Below, piece after piece: positions 8,609-18,285 of a stretch of 64,000 nt of DNA; position 1 is the stretch's first letter, and the number at the start of each line of letters is the position of its first letter. Source of the stretch: Paraburkholderia haematera (GTDB taxonomy: Bacteria > Pseudomonadota > Gammaproteobacteria > Burkholderiales > Burkholderiaceae). The stretch covers positions 186,001 to 250,000 of the forward strand of contig NZ_CAJNBK010000009.1 of the NCBI RefSeq assembly GCF_905220975.1, in the 5' to 3' direction. The position numbers and the translations under genes were made by a program. Below the pieces are notes generated by a model that saw nothing but the letters and a program-made list of their open reading frames with translations, was not told the DNA's origin and did not search any database.

Positions 8609-10219
8609 TTACTTCTTCTCGACTGCAGCCGGCTTCAAAGGCCGCCATGCATGGCCGTCGCGTGCGAGCAGCGCGTCCGCTTCGGCAGGCCCTTCGCTGC
8701 CAGCCGCATAAGCATGCACCGGTATCGCGCCGCCAGCCTTCGGGTGCAGCACATCGTCCACCGCGCACCAGCTCGTTTCGATGCTGTCGGCGCGCTGGAA
8801 CAATGTCTCGTCGCCCAGCATACAGTCGTACAGCAAGGTCTCGTAGCCGACATTGGCCTGGTCGGCGAAGAAGTCGGCGTAGTCGAACGAAGATTGAACC
8901 GCGCCGACCCGCATCACCGGCCCTGGCGTCTTCACGTTGAAATCGAAACTCGTGCCGTGCGCGGGATCGATGCGCAAGGTCAGCACGTTCGGCGTCAGCG
9001 CGTCGACCGGCGTGTCGCGGAACAGGCGGAACGGCACCGGCTTCAGTTGCACCGAGATCTCCGTGCGGCGCGCGGCAAGCCGCTTACCGGTGCGCAGATA
9101 GAACGGCACGCCCGCCCAACGCCAGTTTTCGACGTACACGCGCGCGGCGGCGTAGGTTTCCGTCGTGCTGTCCGGGGCGACGTCCGGCTCCTCACGATAG
9201 CCGACACCCGCCGGGCCCTTTTCGTATTGACCGAAGACGACGTCGCCGGCCGTCAGCGGCTGGATTGCGTCGAAGATTTCAGCCTTCTTGTCGCGCACGG
9301 CTTCGGCATCGAACGAATTGGGCGGTTCCATGGCGACCATGCCAAGCAACTGGAACAGATGGTTCGGCAGCATGTCGCGGAACGCGCCGGTCTGCTCGTA
9401 AAACTTGCCGCGCCCTTCCACGCCGATCGTTTCGGCCGCCGTGATCTGGACGCTGTCGATATATTCGCGCCGCCAGATCGGTTCGAACAACGCATTCGCG
9501 AAGCGCACCGCGAGAATGCTCTGCACCGTGTCCTTGCCGAGAAAGTGATCGATGCGATACACCTGCGACTCGTTCGCGTACGACAGAATGTGCGCGTTCA
9601 AATCGCGTGCCGAAGCGAGATCGGTGCCGAACGGCTTCTCGATCACGAGGCGGCGGAAGCCACCCGCGCCGCCAGCGCCACCCTCGCCTTCTTTCAGCAA
9701 GCCCGCCTTGCCGAGATGCTCGACAATCGGTTTGAAAAAGCGCGAGCTGACCGCCAGGTAAAAAATCACATTGCCGCCCGGCGATTGATCGAGCTTTTGC
9801 TTGAGCTTCGCGAACGTATCGTCGGTTTCGAACTCGCCGGCCATGTATTCGAGCCGTTGCGCGACCCAGTCCCACGCTTTGTCGTCGAGCTTGCCCGCAT
9901 GGAAGGTGCTGGCCTTGTCGGCGGCGAACTGTTGCAGCGACGTGTGCAGGTCTTCGCGCCATGCGCCCGTCTCGCGCGCGCCGTGATTGACGCCGACGAT
10001 CTTCATGCCGTCGTCGAGCAGGCCGTCCACCGCGAGGTTGTAGAGCGCGGGCATCAGCAGCCGCTTGGTCAGATCGCCGCCCGCACCGAAGATCACCAGC
10101 GTGCAAGGCGGCGCGGGCCGCTTGCCGGCAGGCGACGACGGTCCCTCATGCGGACCCGCCCTGACTTTGCAACTGGGTTCGTGGCTAGTGGTCATGGAGG
10201 TATTCGGAGTAGTCGACAT
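8609..10219 (-). CDS. zwf: Glucose-6-phosphate 1-dehydrogenase
   Basis: Oxidises glucose-6-phosphate to 6-phosphogluconolactone with NAD(P)+, the entry to the pentose phosphate and Entner-Doudoroff pathways. 536 residues. The dinucleotide motif GAGGDLTKR lies at residues 45-53, after an unusual 40-residue polar N-terminal extension. The catalytic signature RIDHFLGK is near residue 222 and EKPFGTDL lies upstream. Length minus the extension matches the usual ~490. The real start could be an internal ATG (10195). It sits 21 bases after the GH63-like gene and 36 before the glucokinase gene, all on one strand. Many Burkholderia carry more than one zwf copy, so this may be a paralogue dedicated to this operon. 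Confidence 0.95.
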   Translation of the reverse strand: MSTTPNTSMTTSHEPSCKVRAGPHEGPSSPAGKRPAPPCTLVIFGAGGDLTKRLLMPALYNLAVDGLLDDGMKIVGVNHGARETGAWREDLHTSLQQFAADKASTFHAGKLDDKAWDWVAQRLEYMAGEFETDDTFAKLKQKLDQSPGGNVIFYLAVSSRFFKPIVEHLGKAGLLKEGEGGAGGAGGFRRLVIEKPFGTDLASARDLNAHILSYANESQVYRIDHFLGKDTVQSILAVRFANALFEPIWRREYIDSVQITAAETIGVEGRGKFYEQTGAFRDMLPNHLFQLLGMVAMEPPNSFDAEAVRDKKAEIFDAIQPLTAGDVVFGQYEKGPAGVGYREEPDVAPDSTTETYAAARVYVENWRWAGVPFYLRTGKRLAARRTEISVQLKPVPFRLFRDTPVDALTPNVLTLRIDPAHGTSFDFNVKTPGPVMRVGAVQSSFDYADFFADQANVGYETLLYDCMLGDETLFQRADSIETSWCAVDDVLHPKAGGAIPVHAYAAGSEGPAEADALLARDGHAWRPLKPAAVEKK

Positions 10220-10240
10220 GGGATTCGCCTAAGGAAGCCG

Positions 10241-13063
10241 TTACTTGGTCACTGCCGTTGCCAGCGCAGACGCAGACGCAGGTTCGGGCGCAGACTCGGG
10301 CGGGCATGCGGGGGCAGGCGCCGAAGTCGAGGTTGGTGATGTTGGCATGGGCGCCCGGTCCGGCTCGCCGGCCAGCGGCACACTACCTGATGCGGCCAAT
10401 GCCCTCGGCTGCAGCAGCAGCGCCACCAGCCCGCTCCAGCCGGTTTGATGCGACGCGCCCACACCGCGCCCGTTGTCGCCATGAAAATACTCATGGAACA
10501 GCACGAGATCGCGCGAACGCGGATCGGCCTGCAAGAGTGGATACGCGCCCATCACCGGACGTTCACCGTTTTTGTCCTTGAGGAACAGGGTGGTCGCGCG
10601 GCGCGCCAGTTCATCGCCGATTTCGCTGAGCGAGAACTTCTGCCCCGAGCCAGTCGGATATTCGACGCGGAAATCGTCGCCATAGTAGCGATGAAATTCG
10701 TACAGCGATTCAATCAGCAGATAGTTCACCGGCATCCACACCGGTCCGCGCCAGTTCGAATTGCCGCCGAACACGCGTGTGTCGGATTCGGCCGGCAGAT
10801 ACTTGACGGTGACACGGGTGCCGTTGTGGTTGAACTCGAACGGATGGTCGCGATGGAATTGCGACAGCGCCCGCACGCCGTGATCGGAGAGGAATTCGCT
10901 TTCGTCGAGCGCACGGCGCAGCAATGCTTTCATCCGATGCCCGCGCAATAGCGAGAGCAGCAGCGCATTGCCCTTGCCGGGCTGGTTCCAGCGCGAAACC
11001 AGCTTCGCCAGATCGGGACGATGTTCGAGGAACCAGACGAGCCGCTCGCGCAGACCCGGCAAGCGCCCATGCAGACGTTCTTCAAGCACGTGCACGGCGA
11101 AAAGCGGAATCAGACCGACGATCGAGCGCAGGCGCATCGGAATGTTGCTACCGTCGGGCAGGCGCAGCTTGTCGTAGAAGAATTCATCTTCGCTGTCCCA
11201 CAGACCGGTATCGCAACCGTCGTCGCAACTCACGGCCTCGGCGATATACAGGAAGTGCTCGAAGAACTTCACGCCGATATCGACGAACACGTGGTTCGCA
11301 TACGCCAGTTCGAGCGCGATCCGCATCAGGTCGAGCGCGTACGCGGCCATCCACGCGGTGCCGTCGGCCTGATCGATATGGCCGCCGGTAGGTAGCGGCG
11401 ACGAACGGTCGAAAATGCCGACGTTGTCCAGCCCGAGAAAGCCGCCCTGGAAAATGTTGCGACCGTCCGCATCCTTGCGGTTCACCCACCACGTGAAGTT
11501 CAGCAGCAGCTTGTGGAAGACAAGTTCGAGAAAATCGCGGTCCGCTTTGCCGGTGAGCGCACGGTCGATTTCATACACGCGCCAGGCAGCCCAGGCATGC
11601 ACAGGGGGATTCGCGTCGCCGAGTGCCCATTCGTAGGCGGGCATCTGGCCGTTCGGATGCTGAAAGCGGTCCTTCACCAGCAGCAGCAATTGACGCTTGG
11701 CAAACGCGGGATCGATCAGCGCGAACGCGGTCGCATGAAACGCCAGGTCCCACGACGCGTACCACGGGTATTCCCACTTATCGGGCATCGACACGATGTC
11801 CGCGTTGCACAGATGCCGCCAGTCCACATTGCGGCCGTGCTTGCGGGACTCGGGCGGCCTGGGTTGCAGCGGATCGCCTTCGAGCCAGCGCTGCACGTCG
11901 TACTGGTAGTACTGCTTGGACCACAACATGCCGGCGAGCGCCTGGCGCTGCACGAGGCGCGCGTCGGGATCGTCGATCTCGTGTTGCAGCGCGCCATAGA
12001 ACTCGTCGGCCTCGGCAATGCGGTGAGCGAACACCGCGTCGGCATCCAGTTGCGTGTCATCGGGACTCGACTGCGGACGCCAGCGCATGTACACCACGGC
12101 GCGGCCATGCGGGCCGAGTTCAATCGAGGCGTGCGCGCCCGCCTTGGTGCCGGCGTCGCGGCGTATCGCCTGTTCGTCACCGTGGACGAGGTAGTCATTG
12201 AAGCCGTCCTTGAACGGCCCGGTACCGTCCATGTTGAACAGGCGCTTGACGTTCGTGTCGTTCTCGCAGAACAGCCACGCCATCTGCGGCGCGTCTTTCG
12301 ACCACGCTGTCACGACGATCGGCTCATGGCCATGCTGGCGGCCGATCACGTGAGCCCCACCGTCGTGATCCTTGCCTGCTACGAGCGACGGCTTGTCCTT
12401 GTTCTCCTTCCACGACCACGAATTGCGCGCCCAGATTTGCGGCAGCACGTCGAGCGAGGCCCCCTCGTCCGCGCGATTCTCGATCGTCACACGCATCAGG
12501 ATGTCGTCGGGCCCATGTTTCGCGTATTCGACCTGCACGTCGAAGTAGCGCAAATCGTCGAACACGCCGGTGTCGAGGATTTCGTATTCCGGCATGTCAC
12601 CGCCACGCCGTGCGTTTTCCTGAACCAGGTCGTCGTACGGAAAGGCGGCATGCGGATACTTGTAGAGCATCCGCATGTACGAATGCGTAGGTGTGCCATC
12701 GACGTAGAAGTACAGCTCCTTCACGTCTTCGCCGTGATTGCCCTGCGCGTTGGTGAGGCCGAACAGACGTTCCTTCAGGATCGGGTCTTTGCGGTTCCAC
12801 AGCGCGAGCGACACGCACCAGCTAAGTTTGTCGTCGCCGAAACCGGCGATGCCGTCTTCGCCCCAACGGTAGGCGCGGCTGCGCGCGTGGTCGTGCGGAA
12901 AGTGGTCCCAGGCGGTGCCGTCCGCGCTGTAATCCTCGCGCACCGTGCCCCACTGGCGCTCGCTGAGATACGGCCCCCAGCGTTGCCAATGGGCACAGTC
13001 GGCGGAGTGGAGGCGAGAACCTTCGATCGTGTCGAGCAGATTGGCAGCGCGCAGCGGTGGCAT
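10241..13063 (-). CDS. GH63-like glucosidase (MGH1-type glycoside hydrolase)
   Basis: A 940-residue cytoplasmic protein without signal peptide, of the large bacterial family related to eukaryotic mannosyl-oligosaccharide glucosidase. The N-terminal beta-rich domain contains RWGPYLSERQWGTVREDYSADG. The (alpha/alpha)6 catalytic region contains KYYQYDVQRWLEGDP, WEYPWYASWDLAFHATAFAL, FNHNGTRV and WRGPVWMPVNYLLIE, with the family's acidic catalytic residues (WD in SWDLAF). The last ~60 residues are a low-complexity Ala/Pro/Ser tail. The substrate is probably an alpha-glucoside or trehalose/glycogen fragment, judged from its position between a debranching enzyme and zwf/glucokinase. Confidence 0.85.
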   Translation of the reverse strand: MPPLRAANLLDTIEGSRLHSADCAHWQRWGPYLSERQWGTVREDYSADGTAWDHFPHDHARSRAYRWGEDGIAGFGDDKLSWCVSLALWNRKDPILKERLFGLTNAQGNHGEDVKELYFYVDGTPTHSYMRMLYKYPHAAFPYDDLVQENARRGGDMPEYEILDTGVFDDLRYFDVQVEYAKHGPDDILMRVTIENRADEGASLDVLPQIWARNSWSWKENKDKPSLVAGKDHDGGAHVIGRQHGHEPIVVTAWSKDAPQMAWLFCENDTNVKRLFNMDGTGPFKDGFNDYLVHGDEQAIRRDAGTKAGAHASIELGPHGRAVVYMRWRPQSSPDDTQLDADAVFAHRIAEADEFYGALQHEIDDPDARLVQRQALAGMLWSKQYYQYDVQRWLEGDPLQPRPPESRKHGRNVDWRHLCNADIVSMPDKWEYPWYASWDLAFHATAFALIDPAFAKRQLLLLVKDRFQHPNGQMPAYEWALGDANPPVHAWAAWRVYEIDRALTGKADRDFLELVFHKLLLNFTWWVNRKDADGRNIFQGGFLGLDNVGIFDRSSPLPTGGHIDQADGTAWMAAYALDLMRIALELAYANHVFVDIGVKFFEHFLYIAEAVSCDDGCDTGLWDSEDEFFYDKLRLPDGSNIPMRLRSIVGLIPLFAVHVLEERLHGRLPGLRERLVWFLEHRPDLAKLVSRWNQPGKGNALLLSLLRGHRMKALLRRALDESEFLSDHGVRALSQFHRDHPFEFNHNGTRVTVKYLPAESDTRVFGGNSNWRGPVWMPVNYLLIESLYEFHRYYGDDFRVEYPTGSGQKFSLSEIGDELARRATTLFLKDKNGERPVMGAYPLLQADPRSRDLVLFHEYFHGDNGRGVGASHQTGWSGLVALLLQPRALAASGSVPLAGEPDRAPMPTSPTSTSAPAPACPPESAPEPASASALATAVTK

Positions 13064-13114
13064 GACGATGTCCTTGCGTCGGGCCTGGCGGTGGGACTCA
13101 CATCGTAGCGCGGT

Positions 13115-15133
13115 TTAAGGGCCGATGGACTCCAATCGGGCAAGCAGGTTTTCTATACGCAGCAATTCCCCCAGCGACCACGCCTGAAACGGCGTGCCGG
13201 CGGGCGTGTGCGGAGCATCGCCGTCGGCGATTTCGGAGAGATGGTCGAGGCCGGTGTGATCGAGATGCGCGTACAGCGGGTCGAGAAAGCGCGCTTTGGC
13301 TTGTGCACGGGCATCCGGCCCGGCGCCGTGAACTCGCAGCCATGCTTCGACGAACGGGCCTAGCAGCCATGGCCAGACCGTTCCTTGATGATAGGCGCCA
13401 TCGCGCTCCAGCGGCGTACCGCCATAGTGCCCGCGATAGGCCGGATCGGACGAGGCCAGCGTTCTGAGGCCTAGCGGCGTGAGCAACTGAGCTTCGACCT
13501 GATCGACCACTGCGCGCGCCGCTACGCCTTCGAGCAAGGGAAACGGAAGACCGCCAACGGCAAAGATCTGGTTCGGGCGGATCGAGCGATCCACTGCGCC
13601 TTTCACGAAATCCACGTCGACGTTGTCGACAAGCCCTTGCGTCGACGGATCGGTAAAGCGTTCAAGAAACGCTTGCAACGCTCGCTGTGCTGCCTGCTGC
13701 CACTGCGGATTCCACGTTGCTGCAATGCGCAACGCGTTGATCCAGAGCGCCTGCACTTCCACGGGTTTGCCGATGCGCGGCGTGACCACCCAGTCGCCGA
13801 CCTTTGCGTCCATCCACGTAAGTTGTACGCCAGGGACGCCGGCGCTCAGGAGGCCGTCGTCGGCGGAGGCCTTGATGTTGAAGCGCGTGCCGTTCGTGTA
13901 ACCCGTGAGGATGGTGTCGACGGCCTGCTGCAGGCGCGTTCGGGTGTCCGCTTTCGCGTGGTTCGTCGCCAGATAGTCGTGGACGGCAATGACGAACCAT
14001 AACGATGCATCCACGGAGTTGTATTCCGGAGTATCGCCATAGTCGGGGAAACGATTCGGCAACATGCCTTCGGACAAGGTGCCCGACCATTCGAGCAGGA
14101 TCGCTTCGGCTTCGTCGAGGCGGCCCGTCGCGATTAGCAGGCCGCGCATGGCGATGAACGTGTCGCGGCCCCAATCGGTGAACCACGGAAAGCCGGCGAG
14201 GATCGTGCGGCCTTCGTTACGCGCTACGACGTAAGCATCGGCAGAACGCTGCAGGCGTGAGCCGAGGGCGCCGCGGCGCTGCTGTTCGATGCGTGCGAGT
14301 TCGGTGGCGTGGGCAATGGCTAATTTGATGCCTGGCAACGCCGTTGTACAGGCGGCGATGCCGGCCGACCCCATTGCCGACGCTGAGGATGCGATCGACG
14401 CGCTCAATATCATCACCGCTTCGCCATCGGCAAGATCGAAGCTGAACACACCCGGCGTGGCGAGGTCCTCGCTGAAATCAAGGCCACGCTCGCGCTCAAG
14501 AACGTAGCAGAAGTTTCGGTACCAGTCAGGCGCGTGCCCGTAGACGCCGTTTGTTACCGCGTTGATAACGGGCAGGTCGCCATAGGGTTGCCAACTCGCG
14601 CAGGCCAGGTCGCCGCTTGTCTGCGCGCTGAAGTTGAATGCGGAATTCTCGTGATGCAGCGCGTGATAATCGCGGCCGGACAGCAAGGGTCTGACTTTCA
14701 GACTGAACGCGCTCGCTGCAGACGCTACGCCTGAACCTTCCAGCCGCCAGCGCAAAACCGTTTCGCGCGTTGCCTTGCTCACGAACACCTCGGCCGTCAC
14801 CACGCTCTGAGAATCAGGTTGGAAGCGCCACGTGGGCCATGGCTCGGTACTGAACGCGAGAAGACTCGCGCTCAGGTCAGGATAGATCACGTCCGGCACG
14901 TACCGTTGCATGCTTAATGGATAACGCTTGCCGTCCGCTTCGAGCCACGCTTCGATGCCGTTGACGAGCACCACGCGCCCGCCTGGCGTGCGCGTGGCGG
15001 TAAGCAGCAACGCGTGATAGCGGCGTGTGCGCAGCGTGCCGACGGTTCCCGAAGCGAAGCCGCCGAAGCCGTCTGCTTCAAGCCATTCGTCTTCGAGACG
15101 CGTGATGTCGAAAGGTCTGTCGATGTGTGTCAT
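13115..15133 (-). CDS. Glycogen debranching enzyme (amylo-alpha-1,6-glucosidase family)
   Basis: Removes alpha-1,6 branches from glycogen-like glucans. 672 residues from ATG 15133, chosen because MTHIDRPFDITRLEDEWLEADGFGG aligns with the N-terminal domain start; an upstream ATG at 15154 is possible. The N-terminal half carries the archaeal/bacterial GDE_N pattern (EWLEADGFGGFASG, RRYHALLLTA). The C-terminal (alpha/alpha)6 domain has LAGFPWFTDWGRDTFIAM, EYNSVDASLWFVIAVHDY and YHQGTVWPWLLGPFVEAW, with catalytic acids in DWGRD and YNSVDASLW. It is the first gene of the four-gene sugar operon (51 bases before the GH63-like gene). Confidence 0.93.
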   Translation of the reverse strand: MTHIDRPFDITRLEDEWLEADGFGGFASGTVGTLRTRRYHALLLTATRTPGGRVVLVNGIEAWLEADGKRYPLSMQRYVPDVIYPDLSASLLAFSTEPWPTWRFQPDSQSVVTAEVFVSKATRETVLRWRLEGSGVASAASAFSLKVRPLLSGRDYHALHHENSAFNFSAQTSGDLACASWQPYGDLPVINAVTNGVYGHAPDWYRNFCYVLERERGLDFSEDLATPGVFSFDLADGEAVMILSASIASSASAMGSAGIAACTTALPGIKLAIAHATELARIEQQRRGALGSRLQRSADAYVVARNEGRTILAGFPWFTDWGRDTFIAMRGLLIATGRLDEAEAILLEWSGTLSEGMLPNRFPDYGDTPEYNSVDASLWFVIAVHDYLATNHAKADTRTRLQQAVDTILTGYTNGTRFNIKASADDGLLSAGVPGVQLTWMDAKVGDWVVTPRIGKPVEVQALWINALRIAATWNPQWQQAAQRALQAFLERFTDPSTQGLVDNVDVDFVKGAVDRSIRPNQIFAVGGLPFPLLEGVAARAVVDQVEAQLLTPLGLRTLASSDPAYRGHYGGTPLERDGAYHQGTVWPWLLGPFVEAWLRVHGAGPDARAQAKARFLDPLYAHLDHTGLDHLSEIADGDAPHTPAGTPFQAWSLGELLRIENLLARLESIGP

Positions 15134-15332
15134 GCACGTACCGGAGTGATGCAAACCGCAAATCTTTCGGTGTGCCTGGACTTCAGGCGCGTGGCGTTAC
15201 CGTGACTATTCTCCTGCTTATCGCCTTCCACTTCCTTTCGATTAACTGACGCCAATTGTTAAGCCTGGTTCACTCGCAAACGTTTCACAATTATTTCTCG
15301 AAAGGAATGGAGACTGCATCCGCCGCCACACA

Positions 15333-15659
15333 ATGGATGCAGACATGAGAACAGATACTCGCCTGGCCAGCGTCGTTTTCGTTGCACTTGCAACTTTCGC
15401 TTTGAGCGGTTGTGGCGCCGGTGACTCCAATCCGCCTTCAACGAGCCCATCGCCGGGCGCTACTCATAACAATGCCGCGCTAAGCGCCACGATAGCCCCG
15501 GCGGGTGGCATACCCAACGCGTCGGCGCCACTCGCAGCCGGCCCCGCTGCCGCCTCCGACGCCATCACCCAAATCATGCAAGCGAGCCTCGCTGCCGACA
15601 GCCAGCAAGTCGCGCCCGTGATGCATTACGCACCGGGCGACAACGCCAATAGCAACTGA
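15333..15659 (+). CDS. Small putative lipoprotein
   Basis: A 108-residue protein with a lipoprotein signal: hydrophobic VVFVALATFALSGC ends in the lipobox L-S-G-C (Cys about residue 27). The mature part is Pro/Ser/Ala-rich without a recognised domain. The start may be ATG 15333 or 15345; neither has a strong ribosome-binding site, though GGAATGGAG lies 20-30 bases upstream. It precedes the phospholipase C gene by 61 bases on the same strand. Function is unknown; the envelope location is inferred from the lipobox. Confidence 0.65.
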   Translation: MDADMRTDTRLASVVFVALATFALSGCGAGDSNPPSTSPSPGATHNNAALSATIAPAGGIPNASAPLAAGPAAASDAITQIMQASLAADSQQVAPVMHYAPGDNANSN

Positions 15660-15720
15660 CCTGACTCCACCGGCGCGCGCGGCGCGCTATTCTTTCTCTA
15701 CCCGCAGAAGGGGATATTCG

Positions 15721-17874
15721 ATGACATCAAATAGCCGTCGCCGTTTCCTGCAGACCGTGGCCTCATCCGCCGGCGCTGCCGCCGCGCTGACCGCGCTGCC
15801 CGAGTCCATTCGCAATGCGCTTGCCGTGCCCGCGTTTTCGCGCACCGGCACGATCCGCGATGTCGAGCACATCGTCGTGTTCATGCAGGAGAACCGTTCC
15901 TTCGACCACTACTACGGCCACCTGCGTGGCGTGCGGGGCTACAACGACCGCTTCCCGATTCCGCTGCCGGGTGGCAAGCCCGTGTGGTATCAACCGTCGA
16001 AAGAAGACCCGACCCAGCCGGTGCTGCCGTTCCATCTGAACACGGCGACGACCAGCGCGCAATGCGTCGGCGACCTCGACCACACCTGGTATAAAACCCA
16101 TGCGGCGATTGACGGCGGCCGCTACGACCAGTGGCCCGCGAACAAGACCGACATGACGATGGGCTATCACCTGCGCAGCGACATTCCGTTCCACTACGCG
16201 CTGGCCGACGCGTTCACCATTTGCGACGCCTACTTCTGCTCGCTGCCGGGACCGACACACCCGAACCGTTCGTATCTGATGACCGGCATGGTCGATCCGA
16301 GCGGCACGATGGGCGGTCCGCTGCTCGACAACAGCGATTTCGTCGACGGCGACGGTCCGCCGAATTACCAGTTGCTCTCGTGGACCACGTATCCGGAACG
16401 CCTGCAAGCCGCGGGTATTTCGTGGCAGGTGTATCAGCAGGGTCTAACTGGCGCCGATCCGTTGAACGGTAACTATGGCACCAACGTTCTGCAGAACTTC
16501 GCGAATTTCATCAACGCGCAGCCGGGCTCGCCGCTGTACGAGCGTGCGCAAACCGTGCGCACCATCGACGATCTGAAGGCCGACGTGCTGGCCAACAAGC
16601 TGCCGCAAGTGTCGTGGTTGTGCCCACCGGCCGCGTATTCCGAGCACCCGAGCTATACGCCCGCATACGGCGCGGAATACACGTCGCAGATTCTCGATGC
16701 CTTGACGTCGAATCCCGAAGTGTGGAGCAAGACCGTGCTGTTCATCATGTACGACGAGAACGACGGCTTTTTCGACCACCTCGTGCCGCCGCAACCGGCG
16801 ACGACGCCGGCGCAAGGCCAGTCGACGGTCAGCACCGACGGCGAGATTCACAACGTGGTGAATCCGGCGCGCGGCGGCAGCTATACGGCTGACGGCCTGC
16901 CGTACGGCCTCGGCCCGCGCGTGCCGATGACGATCGTATCGCCGTGGAGCAAGGGTGGATTCGTGTGCTCGCAGGTGTTCGATCACACCTCGGTGATTCG
17001 CTTCATCGAAACGCGCTTTGGCGTGGTTGAGCCGAACATTACGCAATGGCGCCGCGCGGTGTGCGGCGACCTGACCACGGCGTTCGACTTCCGCACGCCG
17101 GACTCGAAGGTGCCGCCGCTGCCCGACACGAGCAACTACATGAGCATTGCCGACAACCAGTGCAAGACGCAGCCGAAGCCGACTGTGCCTGCCACACCGG
17201 GCCCGATCGATCCGCAGGAGAGCGGCATCCGTTTCGCGCGTGCGTTGCCGTATGAATTGCACGTGAACGGCCACGCGGACGTGAAGAAGAACACGTTCGA
17301 GATCGTGCTTGCGAATGCCGGCGATCAAGGCGCGCATTTCTACGTGTACTCGACGAATCGTACGGATGGACCGTGGCGCTACACGGTCGAGGCCGGCAAG
17401 TCGCTCAGCGAGACCTTTGATCTGACGACGACGAACGGTGTGTACGCGTTCGAGGTGTTTGGACCGAACGGCTTCGTGCGCAAGTTTGCGGGTAATACGC
17501 AGCAGGCGACGGCGCAGACGTCGCCTGCTGCAGGGTGGCATGGCCACGATAGACGCGCGCTGCCGGAGATCAAGGTGCAATACGACGTTGCGAACGGCAA
17601 TGTGTTTATCAAGTTCAGCAACAAGGGCGGCGGTATTGCGCGCTTGACGGTGACGGACAACGCGTATGGTGCACGGACGCGACCGGTGCTGGTCCCGGCG
17701 GAGGCGCATATTGAAGAGGCGTGGGTGCTGGCATCGAGCCATCACTGGTACGACTTGACGGTGACGAGTAACGATGACGCCAGCTTCTCGCGTCGTCTGG
17801 CGGGGCATGTGGAGAATGGCCGGCCGAGTATTAGTGACCCGGCGGCGGTGGCGCCGGTGTTGGTGGTGAATTAA
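15721..17874 (+). CDS. plcN: Phosphocholine-specific phospholipase C, Tat-exported
   Basis: Extracellular or periplasmic phospholipase C of the PlcH/PlcN/AcpA superfamily, 717 residues. The Tat signal is SRRRFLQTVASSAGA at residues 5-19. Catalytic-domain motifs are VFMQENRSFDHYYG (residues 53-66), LPGPTHPNRSYLMTG near 179-190, MYDENDGFFDHLVPP, and DHTSVIRFIETRFG. The two C-terminal DUF756-type beta domains run from about residue 500 to 705. The length equals typical PlcN/PlcH. AAGGGG lies a few bases before the ATG. The choice of plcN over a haemolytic plcH is by resemblance only. Confidence 0.9.
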   Translation: MTSNSRRRFLQTVASSAGAAAALTALPESIRNALAVPAFSRTGTIRDVEHIVVFMQENRSFDHYYGHLRGVRGYNDRFPIPLPGGKPVWYQPSKEDPTQPVLPFHLNTATTSAQCVGDLDHTWYKTHAAIDGGRYDQWPANKTDMTMGYHLRSDIPFHYALADAFTICDAYFCSLPGPTHPNRSYLMTGMVDPSGTMGGPLLDNSDFVDGDGPPNYQLLSWTTYPERLQAAGISWQVYQQGLTGADPLNGNYGTNVLQNFANFINAQPGSPLYERAQTVRTIDDLKADVLANKLPQVSWLCPPAAYSEHPSYTPAYGAEYTSQILDALTSNPEVWSKTVLFIMYDENDGFFDHLVPPQPATTPAQGQSTVSTDGEIHNVVNPARGGSYTADGLPYGLGPRVPMTIVSPWSKGGFVCSQVFDHTSVIRFIETRFGVVEPNITQWRRAVCGDLTTAFDFRTPDSKVPPLPDTSNYMSIADNQCKTQPKPTVPATPGPIDPQESGIRFARALPYELHVNGHADVKKNTFEIVLANAGDQGAHFYVYSTNRTDGPWRYTVEAGKSLSETFDLTTTNGVYAFEVFGPNGFVRKFAGNTQQATAQTSPAAGWHGHDRRALPEIKVQYDVANGNVFIKFSNKGGGIARLTVTDNAYGARTRPVLVPAEAHIEEAWVLASSHHWYDLTVTSNDDASFSRRLAGHVENGRPSISDPAAVAPVLVVN

Positions 17875-18285
17875 GGGCGGGGGGATGCAAGCTGGGCTTC
17901 GGTTGAGTGGCTGCTTTGTTGGGCTGCTTGATCGAAACCCGGACGAAGTACTGGGCGTCGGGTGAGCATCGCACGAAAACGCCCAGTTGGTTCAATGAAA
18001 TACGCGTCGGCGCGCGCAGCGCCGCTGGAAGAATGACGCCCTTGTCACTCACGCCGAATGTGCGAGAACACGGATTCCAGATGCACCACTACCTCCTCCA
18101 AGCCAGGGGACCCGCTTAAGAGCTGGCGGGGTGAGCCGCTTTCTTTTGCCTACTTTTCTTTGCGGCAGGCAAAGAAAAGTAGGTGCCCGCCCCGCACAGG
18201 GGCAACGCTAATAGACCACTAACAAAACAAGGAAAGGCCAACACCATAAAAGCCCAGACAAGAAGCGCCACGAAGGCAAAAACCC
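17875..18285. other. Intergenic region holding a Burkholderia-type repeat
   Basis: 411 bases between convergent genes with no supported frame. Its centre carries the inverted-repeat element described separately. The remaining sequence after 18240 is A-rich on the plus strand and shows no motif I recognise. Confidence 0.5.
18118..18235. repeat. Intergenic inverted-repeat element
   Basis: A perfect 14-bp inverted repeat, CCTACTTTTCTTTG (18149-18162) and CAAAGAAAAGTAGG (18170-18183), separated by CGGCAGG. It is embedded in a longer block ending near GCAACGCTAATAGACCACTAAC. I recall this block as a dispersed intergenic repeat in Burkholderia/Paraburkholderia genomes, where it often follows a stop codon. 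It could act as a bidirectional transcript end for the convergent phospholipase and M14-type genes. No second copy was seen in this window. Confidence 0.7.

Noticed and set aside
7838..10339. Very long open frame on the plus strand opposite the glucokinase and zwf genes
   Set aside because: It is antisense to well-supported genes and its translation is rich in Arg/His/Val without motifs; typical of high-GC codon bias.
11513..13108. Long plus-strand open frame opposite the GH63-like gene
   Set aside because: Composition and lack of motifs show it is an antisense shadow.
16444..17808. Long minus-strand frame opposite phospholipase C
   Set aside because: Dominated by Arg/His/Val with no family features; shadow of the real gene.
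18149..18183. CRISPR-like or insertion-sequence end
   Set aside because: Only one dyad, no spacers, no transposase; fits an intergenic repeat better.
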